Positions 7,916 through 16,419 of a DNA stretch of 64,000 nucleotides are shown one piece after another. The position numbers and the translations under genes are program-made. The DNA is from an uncultured Robinsoniella sp. (GTDB taxonomy: Bacteria > Bacillota > Clostridia > Lachnospirales > Lachnospiraceae), in NCBI GenBank assembly GCA_900540475.1, contig UQGG01000005.1:1-64000 (forward strand), in the 5' to 3' direction. How positions within the stretch are numbered: the first letter of the stretch is position 1; every line of letters starts with the position of its first letter. The notes below the pieces were generated by a model. That model made no database searches. It was not told the DNA's origin and was given only the letters and a program-made list of their open reading frames with translations.

Positions 7916-9076
7916 ATGAAAACATTTCAGCTGGGTACAGAAATTTTTATGGGAGAACTGGATATTGCCAGCGTTTGTCCGGACACGAAGCGGGTATTTA
8001 TTGTTACGGACAAGTTTTTGGTGGAAAGCGGCAGAATTGCTTATGTGACAGAAAAACTGGAGGCAGCAGGAATTTTGTACTATGTATTTTCGGATGTGGT
8101 GCCTAACCCGGACATTGAACTGGTGATGAAAGGTATTTCCATTATAGACGAGTTCAACCCGGACACGGTGATTTCTTTTGGCGGGGGTTCAGCCATAGAT
8201 GCAGCGAAAGGAATCATGTATTTTGCAGTGAGAACGGCAGGACTGCCGCGGTGCTTATCCATTGCAATCCCAACAACCAGCGGTACAGGATCTGAAGTTA
8301 CAAGGTTTTCCATTATTTCAGACCATGAGAAAAATATTAAGTATCCTCTTGTGGATGACAGCTTACTGCCGGATATTGCAGTTCTGGATGCACATCTGAC
8401 GGTGAGTGTGCCTCCGGCTATTACGGCGGATACCGGCATGGATGTATTGACTCATGCCATGGAAGCTTATGTATCTTCCAATGCAACTGATTTTTCGGAT
8501 GCGCTGGCGGAAAAGGCATTTAAGATGGCGTTTGACAGCCTGCGCAGGGCTTACCACCAGGGAGATGATCTGACAGCCAGGGAGAATATGCATCATGCCT
8601 CCTGTCTTGCAGGAATGGCATTTGACAGTGTATCCCTTGGGGTGAATCACGGGATGGCACATATTCTGGGCATTCGTGCTTCCCTGCCCCACGGACGTGC
8701 AAATGCAGTCCTGCTGCCTTATGTGATCACTTACAATGCAGGAATCCAGGATGCAGGCAGTGAAAAAGAAACCAGGGCGGCACAAAAGTATGCAAGGCTT
8801 GCGAAACTGGCTGGTTATGAATGTTACAGTGTACGCTCCGGTGTAGTGAACCTGATTCATGGCATGGAAAAGCTTTGTAAAGAGTTTAAGATGCCCCTGC
8901 AGATTCAGGACGTCTGGAAAGATCAGAGCGCCTTTGAGGCTTCTGTAGCGGAGATGTCACAAATTGCCTGTGAGGACAGATGCACGGCTTCGAATCCGAG
9001 AAAGTGTCTGCCAGCGGAGATCGAAGCTGTTTTCCGGGAAGCATATTATGGCAAAAGCAAATATTTAAAGTTATAG
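7916..9076 (+). CDS. eutG: Iron-containing alcohol dehydrogenase, EutG-like
   Basis: A 386-residue type III NAD(P)-dependent alcohol dehydrogenase expected to reduce acetaldehyde to ethanol and recycle NADH for EutE. The nucleotide-binding GGGSAIDAAK motif (about residues 89-98) and the metal ligands in DTGMDVLTHAMEAY, 'NHGMAHILG' and 'LPHGRANAVLLPY' are present. ATG 7916 is preferred because AAGGAA lies seven bases upstream; a longer frame starts at 7838, inside untranslated leader. The leader carries an ANTAR-type attenuator, tying it to EutV/EutW. No terminator was seen after the gene. PduQ-like activity on other aldehydes is an alternative, but the context favours EutG. Confidence 0.88.
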   Translation: MKTFQLGTEIFMGELDIASVCPDTKRVFIVTDKFLVESGRIAYVTEKLEAAGILYYVFSDVVPNPDIELVMKGISIIDEFNPDTVISFGGGSAIDAAKGIMYFAVRTAGLPRCLSIAIPTTSGTGSEVTRFSIISDHEKNIKYPLVDDSLLPDIAVLDAHLTVSVPPAITADTGMDVLTHAMEAYVSSNATDFSDALAEKAFKMAFDSLRRAYHQGDDLTARENMHHASCLAGMAFDSVSLGVNHGMAHILGIRASLPHGRANAVLLPYVITYNAGIQDAGSEKETRAAQKYARLAKLAGYECYSVRSGVVNLIHGMEKLCKEFKMPLQIQDVWKDQSAFEASVAEMSQIACEDRCTASNPRKCLPAEIEAVFREAYYGKSKYLKL

Positions 9077-9137
9077 TTTTCCATAGCATAAACAGGCATA
9101 ACAATGGTAAAAAATAACATATAAATGACGAAAAGTG

Positions 9138-9167
9138 TTGACAAAACTGTATAAAATAGTGTATAGT
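9138..9167 (+). promoter_or_regulatory. Promoter of the main eut operon
   Basis: TTGACA (9138-9143) and TATAGT (9162-9167) with an 18-bp spacer. It would drive a leader of about 300 nt before eutS. Confidence 0.7.
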
Positions 9168-9220
9168 CGCTATAGAAGCAGTGTGAAAATAGTATAAATA
9201 TTAGTTTTCACCACGTGAAC

Positions 9221-9320
9221 ATATCATCCTGGGTATCAGGCAGTTTCATAAGCGGGATTATGTTATGCCTGAAAGTACAGATACATATGATCAGCAAAAA
9301 CGTATACAGAGAAGTATGCA
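9221..9320 (+). promoter_or_regulatory. Structured upstream part of the eutS leader, unidentified
   Basis: A nested stem joins TCAGGCA (9236-9242) to TGCCTGA (9266-9272) and, inside it, CATAA (9247-9251) to TTATG (9258-9262) around the hexaloop GCGGGA. Flanking segments ATCAT (9223-9227) and ATGAT (9287-9291) can also pair. A further hairpin (9302-9319) pairs GTATAC with GTATGC around the loop AGAGAA. I do not recognise a cobalamin riboswitch here. The region may be an extra ANTAR target or a separate RNA element. Confidence 0.45.
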
Positions 9321-9354
9321 GATAAGTAAAAGAGAGATCTTTCTAACTGAATAA

Positions 9355-9431
9355 GCGGGTTGTGACGTAATGACCTGCGGTGTTTAACGAAGTGATGGAA
9401 CTTCCGGAAATCTTATTTCTGGGGGTTTTTT
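9355..9431 (+). promoter_or_regulatory. EutV (ANTAR) antitermination leader with terminator, upstream of eutS
   Basis: P1 (9355-9378) has a 9-bp stem, two pairs of it G-U next to the loop, around the hexaloop GACGTA. P2 (9389-9404) pairs GAAGT with ACTTC around the hexaloop GATGGA. The terminator (9399-9431) pairs AACTTCCGGAAAT with ATTTCTGGGGGTT and ends in a T-run; its 5' arm begins at the last base of the P2 loop. The architecture matches EutV control: P2 formation prevents the terminator. Confidence 0.78.
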
Positions 9432-9471
9432 GCGCTTTTACAGGATATTTTACTGCATAAGGAGTAAAAAT

Positions 9472-9822
9472 ATGATAGAATTAGATGAGAAAAAAAGGAT
9501 TATTCAGGAGTTTGTTCCAGGAAAGCAGGTGACTTTAGCACACCTGATTGCCAACCCGGATGAAGACCTGTATACGAAACTGGGTCTGGTTGACGGGCGC
9601 GGAGCAATCGGCATTTTAACCATCACCCCCAGTGAGGGTGCCATCATAGGTGCAGATGTAGCAACCAAAGCGGCAGATGTAAAGATTGGATTTGTGGACC
9701 GCTTCAGCGGTTCCTTAGTCATTACCGGAGACATTGCGGCAGTGGATGCTTCTTTGCATGAAATTATGAATGTGCTAGGGGACATGCTGGATTTCACTCC
9801 TTCTAAGATTACAAGAACCTGA
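9472..9822 (+). CDS. eutS: Ethanolamine microcompartment shell protein EutS
   Basis: A 116-residue single-domain BMC shell protein. The opening (IIQEFVPGKQVTLAHLIA) and the later 'GAIGILTITPSEGAIIGADVATKAADV' region, split over residues 43-69, match the EutS/PduU class of circularly permuted hexameric shell proteins closely. The start at 9472 has TAAGGAG seven bases upstream; the longer frame from 9430 begins in the terminator T-run. It is the first structural gene after the twin-hairpin leader and is followed 22 bp later by eutP. Confidence 0.95.
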   Translation: MIELDEKKRIIQEFVPGKQVTLAHLIANPDEDLYTKLGLVDGRGAIGILTITPSEGAIIGADVATKAADVKIGFVDRFSGSLVITGDIAAVDASLHEIMNVLGDMLDFTPSKITRT

Positions 9823-9844
9823 TGGTGACAGGAGTGGACATAGG

Positions 9845-10279
9845 ATGAAGAAAGTAATGCTTGTAGGCAGGACATATGCCGGTAAAACCACGCTTTGCCA
9901 GTATCTTAGAGGTGAGGCACTTAAATATAAGAAGACCCAGGCAATTGAAATCCTGGGGAAAGAACTAATCGATACGCCGGGAGAATATTTGGAGAGGCGG
10001 GGGCTCTACCGTGCATTGCAGGTAACCTCGGCTGAGGCAGATGTAATTATCTTTGTGCAGGATGCTACTGCGGACGGCAGTATGTTTGCACCTATGTTTA
10101 CATCTATGTTTACAAAGCCGGTTATTGGCGTCGTAACAAAATGCGATGCGGCTTCCGAAGAACAGATCGCTCTTGCAAAAAAATATCTGGAAGGTGCAGG
10201 AGCAAAGAATATTTTTTTAACAAGTGCAGTTGCGGGAGAAGGTATGGAAGACGTTATTCAATACCTGGAGGATCACTAG
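9845..10279 (+). CDS. eutP: EutP/PduV-type small GTPase-like protein
   Basis: A 144-residue P-loop protein with Walker A GRTYAGKT (residues 8-15), a DTPGEY switch-like motif and TKCD as the guanine-specificity motif. EutP/PduV proteins belong to ethanolamine and propanediol loci; an acetate kinase activity has been reported for EutP, and PduV has been linked to microcompartment positioning. It lies between eutS and eutV in the same operon. The separation of 77 bp from eutV contains no terminator. Confidence 0.9.
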   Translation: MKKVMLVGRTYAGKTTLCQYLRGEALKYKKTQAIEILGKELIDTPGEYLERRGLYRALQVTSAEADVIIFVQDATADGSMFAPMFTSMFTKPVIGVVTKCDAASEEQIALAKKYLEGAGAKNIFLTSAVAGEGMEDVIQYLEDH

Positions 10280-10356
10280 CGCGTAAGCGGTCATCAGTGA
10301 TCCGGACAGAAAGCATAATCGACAGAAGTAATGTGAGGTATAATGCGGAGGTACAA

Positions 10357-10947
10357 ATGGAAGAATCAAAAGTAAGGGTGGTAATTGCAGATGATGAGCC
10401 GATTACCAGATTAGACCTGAAAGAACTGTTGGAGGATCAGAATTACGAAGTAGTCGGAGAAGCATCCGATGGCTTTGATGCAATTGAAGTTTGTAAGGCA
10501 GTAAAACCCGATCTGGTGTTAATGGACGTGGAGATGCCGCTATTGGATGGGTTTTGTGCGGCAAAGGTATTAAAAGAAGAGGATATTGTGGATACAATCA
10601 TGATGCTGACGGCATATAGTGATAAGGAATGTATCCGAAAAGCAAAAGAGATTGGCGTTTCCGGTTATATTGTGAAACCGGTGGCGGTCAGGACGATGAT
10701 TCCCGCTATTGAAGTGGCGCTTGCGCAGAGTGCACAGATGAAGCAGTTGAAGCAGGAAGGGACACAGGCAAAAAAACAGCTGGAAAGCAGAAAAATTATT
10801 GAAAAAGCAAAAGGCTATATTATGCAGGAGAAAAAAATATCGGAGCAGGAAGCTTATGATTATATCCGAAGCCTGAGCCAGGCGAAAAAGCTGTCCATGA
10901 AGCGTGTGGCGGAAATGATACTGCTGAGGGCGGGGGGACATGCATGA
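10357..10947 (+). CDS. eutV: Response regulator with ANTAR RNA-binding output domain, EutV
   Basis: A 196-residue antiterminator. Residues 1-120 form a receiver domain with acidic residues D12/D13, phospho-acceptor D57 in LVLMDVEMP, and Lys near 'VKPV'. A helical linker leads to a C-terminal ANTAR domain (about 135-192, 'AKGYIMQEKKISEQEAYDY'). Phosphorylated EutV binds twin hairpins in eut leaders and prevents termination. The start at 10357 has GCGGAGG six bases upstream; a longer frame from 10141 runs back into eutP. It overlaps eutW by 4 bp (ATGA), so the pair is translationally coupled. Three candidate target leaders lie in this window. Confidence 0.94.
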   Translation: MEESKVRVVIADDEPITRLDLKELLEDQNYEVVGEASDGFDAIEVCKAVKPDLVLMDVEMPLLDGFCAAKVLKEEDIVDTIMMLTAYSDKECIRKAKEIGVSGYIVKPVAVRTMIPAIEVALAQSAQMKQLKQEGTQAKKQLESRKIIEKAKGYIMQEKKISEQEAYDYIRSLSQAKKLSMKRVAEMILLRAGGHA

Positions 10948-12338
10948 GTTCCAGAATATATGAATTATGCAGGGAATACACTCCGCTTACCGATTCGGAT
11001 ATTGAAGTGATTGAAGCAATGCAGCCGAGCCTGCAGCTGATTGCAAATATGGTTGGATGTGACGTATTTATCGACTGTATCACAGAAGATAAATCCACCG
11101 CCATTGTAATCTGTGAGGCAAATCCGGAAAATGTACCTTCTGCTTATGCCAAAAGTGTAGTGGGAATGCTTGCCAGAAAAGAAGATGAGCCAGCAGTAGA
11201 GCGTACAATTCGACTGGGAATTGGGACGAAGTATGTGAAGGCAGTGACCCAGGAGAGAACAGAAGTAATGCAGAATGTAGAACCTATTTTTAATGATAAC
11301 CGCATAATCGGCGTATTAATTACAGAAAAACGTGCGGTAGAAGAAGCCGAATCCATAGAAAATGAAAAGCCAAGACAGGTGAATGTATTTGATAATTTAA
11401 TTCACGAATATGACTGGCTTATGCAGTACATAGATGAAGCGCTAATTATGGTGGATGATAAAGGAAAAGTCTGTTTCCGGAATATGATGGCAAAGGAGCT
11501 TTATGCCAAGCTGGGATACGGCGGAGATATTCTGGAGATGCCATATGAGAACATTCTTTTACATCAGCCGGAGCGTGTATGCCAGCCGGGAGAACTTGAG
11601 AAAACCGGAATTGAAGTTACCGTTGGAAAATATTTTCTCAGGGTCAAGCAGATTCCCCTGGATAAAAACGGGATACAGTTTGCGATTGTGTTAAGTGATA
11701 TTACACACTTAAGGGAAAAAGAAAAGGAACTGGTCAATAAATCAGTTGCTTTAAAAGAAATGCACCATCGGATCAAAAACAATTTCCAGATGATCGCCAG
11801 CATTTTACGCATGCAGAGCAGAAGAAGTGATAATGCTGAGGTAAAGGAAGTACTGGAGGATACGATTAACCGTCTCTTATCTATTTCCATAACCCATGAG
11901 CTGATCTTACAGGGTGAGGATGATAATGTAAATATCTATGAGGTAGTAGAGAGTATCAAAAGAGATCTGTTAAGATCTTATATCTATCCGGATCTGGAAG
12001 TGAACATCGATGTCATCGGTGATGAGTTTAAACTAAATGCAGATGTGGCATCATCGGTTACGCTGGTAATCAACGAATTACTGCAAAACTCATTTAAGTA
12101 TGCGTTTACGGATGTACCGTCCGGGCATATCATTATTGAAATTACCCACGGGAAGATGTATTCCCAGGTGAGTATCACAGATAATGGAAAAGGGTTCGCA
12201 GTGGACGAGGTGAAAAGAAAAAGCCTTGGTTTATATATCGTAGACAGTGTGGTGAGAGAAAAACTCCACGGCAAGTTTAAGATAAAATCGGGACCGGACG
12301 GGACCAAAGCAAGTTTTGATTTTAAAATGTACAATTGA
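10944..12338 (+). CDS. eutW: Sensor histidine kinase EutW
   Basis: A 464-residue cytoplasmic kinase without membrane segments. The N-terminal ~150 residues are a sensing domain, followed by a PAS-like region (about 155-250). The HisKA_2-type phosphoacceptor box is in KEMHHRIKNNFQMIASILRM (about residues 271-290), and the HATPase region has the N-box 'VINELLQNSFKYAF' and G-box 'DNGKGF'. In Enterococcus, EutW senses ethanolamine and phosphorylates EutV; the coupled gene order here is the same. Directly after its stop the third twin-hairpin leader begins. Confidence 0.93.
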   Translation: MSSRIYELCREYTPLTDSDIEVIEAMQPSLQLIANMVGCDVFIDCITEDKSTAIVICEANPENVPSAYAKSVVGMLARKEDEPAVERTIRLGIGTKYVKAVTQERTEVMQNVEPIFNDNRIIGVLITEKRAVEEAESIENEKPRQVNVFDNLIHEYDWLMQYIDEALIMVDDKGKVCFRNMMAKELYAKLGYGGDILEMPYENILLHQPERVCQPGELEKTGIEVTVGKYFLRVKQIPLDKNGIQFAIVLSDITHLREKEKELVNKSVALKEMHHRIKNNFQMIASILRMQSRRSDNAEVKEVLEDTINRLLSISITHELILQGEDDNVNIYEVVESIKRDLLRSYIYPDLEVNIDVIGDEFKLNADVASSVTLVINELLQNSFKYAFTDVPSGHIIIEITHGKMYSQVSITDNGKGFAVDEVKRKSLGLYIVDSVVREKLHGKFKIKSGPDGTKASFDFKMYN

Positions 12339-12341
12339 ATA

Positions 12342-12416
12342 GGATGGTCCGATGAAGGGCTGTCTGAAAAAAGCGGTGAAGCTTAGGAGCAGAAAATTCT
12401 GCACCTGGGCTTTTTT
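12342..12416 (+). promoter_or_regulatory. EutV (ANTAR) antitermination leader with terminator, between eutW and eutA
   Basis: P1 (12342-12365) has a 9-bp stem with several G-U pairs and the hexaloop GATGAA. P2 (12371-12384) pairs AAGC with GCTT around the hexaloop GGTGAA. The terminator (12379-12416) pairs AAGCTTAGG and AGCAGA-type arms with their complements and ends in TTTTTT; its 5' arm starts at the last two A residues of the P2 loop. This intra-operon attenuator would make expression of eutA and all downstream genes depend on EutV even when transcription enters from eutS. Confidence 0.75.
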
Positions 12417-12463
12417 CTTGTTAAAAGGGGACAACAAAGATACAGGATAATGGAGGCAGAACC

Positions 12464-13900
12464 ATGCATGAAGTAATCTTAAGTGTGGGCATTGATATCG
12501 GAACCTCAACCACACAGCTGGTATTCAGTGAACTGACGATAGAAAATCAGGCAACCAGTTACACGGTTCCAAGAATCAGCATTGTAGATAAGAAAGTGAT
12601 TTTCCGCAGTGAAATCTTTTTTACTCCTTTATTGTCCCAGACAGAGATTGATGGGGAAGCGGTAAAACAGATCTTAGAAAGCCAGTACCAAAAGGCGGGA
12701 ATGAAACCGGAGGATGTAAAAACCGGAGCAGTGATTATTACCGGGGAGACAGCCCGAAAAGAAAATGCAAATGTGGTGCTGGAAACGCTAAGCGGTCTGG
12801 CTGGTGACTTTGTAGTTGCCACAGCAGGACCGGACCTGGAATCGGTATTATCCGGCAGAGGCGCAGGAGCGGATACATTTTCCAAAGAGAAAAGATGCGT
12901 GGTAGCAAATGTTGATGTGGGCGGCGGTACCAGCAATATCGCGGTATTTGACCATGGAAGCCTGATCGGAACCACCTGTCTGGATATCGGAGGCAGGCTG
13001 ATTAAAGTGGACAGGGAGACAAAGCGTATTACCTACATCTATTCCAAAATACAAAAGTTAGCCATGAATGAGGGGATTCCCATCTCAGTAGGGGATCTTG
13101 CAGATACAGCCAGGATACGAAGAATCTGTACATTAATGGCGGATCTCATCGGGCAGTCTCTTCACATCCAGCCAAAGAGCATCTATTACAATGAAATATT
13201 TACAAATGGAGGAAAGGGGCTGAAAGAGGAAGTAATTCCCACAGCCGTCACTTTTTCCGGAGGCGTTGCAGACTATATCTATCAGGAAGCAGACAGCGAC
13301 TTGTTCCAGTATGGGGATATTGGAATCATATTGGGACAGGAAATCAGAAAGCACTGCTTTTTGCAGCAGTTAGAGCTGTATCAGGCGGTAGAAACTATCC
13401 GTGCTACCGTAGTCGGTGCCGGAACCCATACCACAGAAATCAGCGGAAGTACGATTTCCTATGAAAAAAATCAGCTTCCGATGAAAAATATACCAATCTT
13501 GAAAATCAGCGAGGAGGAAGAAAAAACCTGTCTGGGAATTGAAGAATCCATCAGGAGGCAGATCCCTTTGTATATTTCTGAAGGGGAAGCCGTACAAATC
13601 GCCATTTCATTTGAGGGAACGGGATATTCGGACTTTGCGGGTATCCAGGAACTGGCCCAGGCGATTATCAATGGGGCAAAGGTGCTGATACGGCTTAAGT
13701 ATCCGCTGCTACTAGTGGCAGAGCACGATATCGCAAAAGCTCTGGGACATGCTCTGAATGTAAAATTAAAGCACAGTAAGGAGGTCATCTGCATCGACGG
13801 TATCAGGACACAAAGCGGTGATTATATTGATATCGGAGAACCAATCGGTGAAGGACGGGTCGTGCCTGTCGTCATCAAGACACTAATTTTTAATTCTTAA
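12464..13900 (+). CDS. eutA: Ethanolamine ammonia-lyase reactivating factor EutA
   Basis: A 478-residue actin-fold ATPase that exchanges damaged cobalamin out of EutBC. The phosphate-1 motif GIDIGTSTTQLV (about residues 8-19) and the phosphate-2 motif VDVGGGTSNIAVFD (about 149-162) are clear. A TGG-AGG-type site lies a few bases upstream of the ATG. It stands immediately upstream of eutB (23 bp to the preferred eutB start) and downstream of an internal ANTAR attenuator. Confidence 0.94.
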   Translation: MHEVILSVGIDIGTSTTQLVFSELTIENQATSYTVPRISIVDKKVIFRSEIFFTPLLSQTEIDGEAVKQILESQYQKAGMKPEDVKTGAVIITGETARKENANVVLETLSGLAGDFVVATAGPDLESVLSGRGAGADTFSKEKRCVVANVDVGGGTSNIAVFDHGSLIGTTCLDIGGRLIKVDRETKRITYIYSKIQKLAMNEGIPISVGDLADTARIRRICTLMADLIGQSLHIQPKSIYYNEIFTNGGKGLKEEVIPTAVTFSGGVADYIYQEADSDLFQYGDIGIILGQEIRKHCFLQQLELYQAVETIRATVVGAGTHTTEISGSTISYEKNQLPMKNIPILKISEEEEKTCLGIEESIRRQIPLYISEGEAVQIAISFEGTGYSDFAGIQELAQAIINGAKVLIRLKYPLLLVAEHDIAKALGHALNVKLKHSKEVICIDGIRTQSGDYIDIGEPIGEGRVVPVVIKTLIFNS

Positions 13901-13923
13901 AGAAAAGATACGAGGTGAAAGTC

Positions 13924-15291
13924 ATGATATTAAAAACAAAATTATTCGGCCATACTTATGAATTTAAATCATTGAAGGAGGTTATGGCAAAAGCGAATGA
14001 AGAAAAGTCCGGTGATAAATTAGCCGGGATTGCGGCAGAATCAGCGGAAGAACGGGTTGCGGCAAAGGTAGTATTATCACAGATAACCCTGGGGGAATTA
14101 AGAAATTCACCGGCAGTTCCTTATGAAATCGATGAAGTGACAAGAATCATCCAGGATGCAGTAAATGAACCTATTTACAATGAATTCAAGAATATGACAG
14201 TTGCCGAATTTCGGGAATGGCTGCTGGACACCAGTACAACAGGCGACATGATCCGCCGTGCCAGCCGCGGAATCACAAGTGAAATTGTTGCGGCAGTTAC
14301 GAAATTAATGGGGAATCTGGATCTGATCTATGCGGCAAAGAAAATTGTGGTTACGGCACACTGTAACACCACAATCGGGCTTCCGGGCACTTTCTCATCC
14401 AGATTACAGCCAAACCATACCACAGATAACCCCAAGGGAATTATCGCGTCTGCAATGGAAGGCTTCAGCCTGGGCTGCGGTGATGCAGTATTGGGATTGA
14501 ACCCGGTTGATGATACGGCGGAAAGCGTTGCCAGAATCTTAAAGAGCTTTGATGAGTTTAAAAATAAATGGGATATTCCCACACAGATCTGCGTTCTTGC
14601 CCATGTGAGCACCCAGATGGAAGCAATTACGAAACACAACGCACCGATCGATCTGATGTTCCAGTCAATCGCAGGTTCCCAGAAGGGAAATGAAGCTTTT
14701 GGATTAAATGGGGCAATGTTAGACGAAGGTCATCAGATGATGGTTCAGCATGGAACTTCCACCGGTCCGAATTACATGTATTTCGAGACGGGACAGGGAT
14801 CCGAGTTGTCATCAGATGCACATTACGGCTGTGACCAGGTGGTAATGGAAGCACGCTGTTACGGATTGGCTAAGAAATACAATCCATTCCTTGTAAATAC
14901 CGTAGTTGGATTTATCGGACCGGAATATCTCTATGACAGCAAACAGGTGATCCGTGCCGGATTAGAAGACCATTTCATGGGCAAGCTTACGGGAATCCCA
15001 ATGGGATGTGACTGCTGTTACACCAACCATATGAAAACAGACCAGAATGACGTTGAAAACCTTGGCATGCTCTTATCAGCAGCAGGATGTAATTACATCA
15101 TGGGAGTTCCTCACGGGGATGACTGTATGCTCATGTATCAGTGTACCGGTTATCACGATGCTGCGGCATTCCGTGAAATTCTGGGACTGCGTCCTATCAA
15201 AGAGTTTGATATGTGGCTGGAAAAAATGGGATTTTCAAAAGACGGAAAACTGACCTCTCTTGCAGGTGATGCATCCGTATTTATGAAATAG
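13924..15291 (+). CDS. eutB: Ethanolamine ammonia-lyase large subunit EutB
   Basis: A 455-residue TIM-barrel subunit that, with EutC, cleaves ethanolamine to acetaldehyde and ammonia using adenosylcobalamin. Family stretches such as 'LQPNHTTDN', 'YFETGQGS', 'GFIGPEYLYDSKQVIRAGLE' and MGCDCCYTNH are conserved at full length (Escherichia EutB is about 453 residues). ATG 13924 has GAGGTGA seven bases upstream; a GTG nine bases earlier (13915) is the alternative. It is the core catalytic gene of the locus. Confidence 0.97.
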   Translation: MILKTKLFGHTYEFKSLKEVMAKANEEKSGDKLAGIAAESAEERVAAKVVLSQITLGELRNSPAVPYEIDEVTRIIQDAVNEPIYNEFKNMTVAEFREWLLDTSTTGDMIRRASRGITSEIVAAVTKLMGNLDLIYAAKKIVVTAHCNTTIGLPGTFSSRLQPNHTTDNPKGIIASAMEGFSLGCGDAVLGLNPVDDTAESVARILKSFDEFKNKWDIPTQICVLAHVSTQMEAITKHNAPIDLMFQSIAGSQKGNEAFGLNGAMLDEGHQMMVQHGTSTGPNYMYFETGQGSELSSDAHYGCDQVVMEARCYGLAKKYNPFLVNTVVGFIGPEYLYDSKQVIRAGLEDHFMGKLTGIPMGCDCCYTNHMKTDQNDVENLGMLLSAAGCNYIMGVPHGDDCMLMYQCTGYHDAAAFREILGLRPIKEFDMWLEKMGFSKDGKLTSLAGDASVFMK

Positions 15292-15302
15292 AATCAGTGA
15301 AT

Positions 15303-15409
15303 GATGCGGGCTATGTAACCTGAATATGGAGCAAATATACCGCAAAGTGGGGCGTGCAGACAGCGGGAATGAATTTTGAGACACGCCTTAAGAGAGAAAG
15401 GAGATATTT
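15303..15409 (+). other. eutB-eutC spacer with long-range stem
   Basis: The 118-bp gap contains GGCGTG and CACGCC about 30 bases apart (roughly 15352-15386), able to form a short hairpin with a long loop. There is no T-run, so it is not an intrinsic terminator. It may affect mRNA processing; I see no gene. Confidence 0.4.
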
Positions 15410-16396
15410 ATGATTGACCAGAAGGATTTAAAACGAATAATAGAGCAGGTATTAGTGGAAATGCAGGTGACAAAAAATACGTCTGCCCAAGGTACCACCG
15501 GGGAAAGCCAGCGTGCTTCGCAGTCCCCATCCGCAATAGATACACAGGCAGATACGAATACAACAAAGGCTTCCGTTACTTATGAACAGCCGGAATATTC
15601 CGCAAATGTAAAAGAACCTCCGGTCATTGAAGATGGATGTCTGGAGGATATTACAGAAATTGATATTAAAAAGCAGTATCTGGTTCCAAATCCGGTAAAC
15701 GGGGAGGCGTATTATGAGTTAAAGCAGTATGCTCCCTGCCGCCTTGGAATCTGGAAAGCAGGTGCAAGATACATGACCTCTACCTGGCTGCGCTTCCGTG
15801 CCGACCATTCTGCAGCACAGGATGCGGTGTTCTCGAATGTGGATGAAGCTTTTGTAGAAAAGATGAACTTATTCAGCATTCAGACGAAATGCGAGAATAA
15901 AGATGTTTACCTGACCCGCCCGGACCTTGGCAGAAGACTGAATGAAGAAGGGGTAAAAGCAGTTCAGGAAAAATGTAAAAAACGTCCTACGGTTCAGGTC
16001 TATGTATCGGATGGCTTAAGCTCCGCTGCGGTTGCTGCAAATGTGGGGGATTTGCTGCCGGCTATTCTGCAGGGGCTGGAAAGCTACCAGATCGATGTGG
16101 GAACGCCGTTTTTCGTAAAATACGGCAGAGTGGGGGTTATGGACCAGGTATCAGAAATCACCGGAGCAGATGTAACCTGTGTACTTATCGGAGAACGTCC
16201 GGGACTGATTACAGCTGAATCCATGAGTGCATATATCGCATATAAAGCAACAATGGACATGCCCGAAGCCAGAAGAACCGTATTATCCAACATCCATAAG
16301 GCAGGAACGGTTCCCGTAGAGGCAGGTGCCCATATTGCAGAAATCATTAAAATAATGTTAGAGAAAAAAGCAAGCGGAACGGATTTAAAACTCTAA
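15410..16396 (+). CDS. eutC: Ethanolamine ammonia-lyase small subunit EutC
   Basis: A 328-residue cobalamin-contributing subunit. The N-terminal amphipathic segment MIDQKDLKRIIEQVLVEMQ is the type of helix that targets cargo to the microcompartment; a Ser/Thr/Ala-rich linker (about residues 20-65) then joins it to the catalytic body, which carries 'YVSDGLSSAA' and 'LIGERPGL' motifs. The ATG has GAAAGGAGA upstream. The linker is longer than in enteric EutC. Confidence 0.95.
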   Translation: MIDQKDLKRIIEQVLVEMQVTKNTSAQGTTGESQRASQSPSAIDTQADTNTTKASVTYEQPEYSANVKEPPVIEDGCLEDITEIDIKKQYLVPNPVNGEAYYELKQYAPCRLGIWKAGARYMTSTWLRFRADHSAAQDAVFSNVDEAFVEKMNLFSIQTKCENKDVYLTRPDLGRRLNEEGVKAVQEKCKKRPTVQVYVSDGLSSAAVAANVGDLLPAILQGLESYQIDVGTPFFVKYGRVGVMDQVSEITGADVTCVLIGERPGLITAESMSAYIAYKATMDMPEARRTVLSNIHKAGTVPVEAGAHIAEIIKIMLEKKASGTDLKL

Positions 16397-16419
16397 TTGA
16401 GAGAGAGGTGTAATGAAAC

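Noticed and set aside
9168..9471. Cobalamin riboswitch in the eutS leader
   Set aside because: I looked for the conserved B12-box region and core and did not find them; only the hairpins described are visible.
12339..12463. Ordinary terminator marking the end of a separate operon after eutW
   Set aside because: The twin hairpins directly before it, with the second overlapping the terminator arm, point to regulated read-through into eutA.
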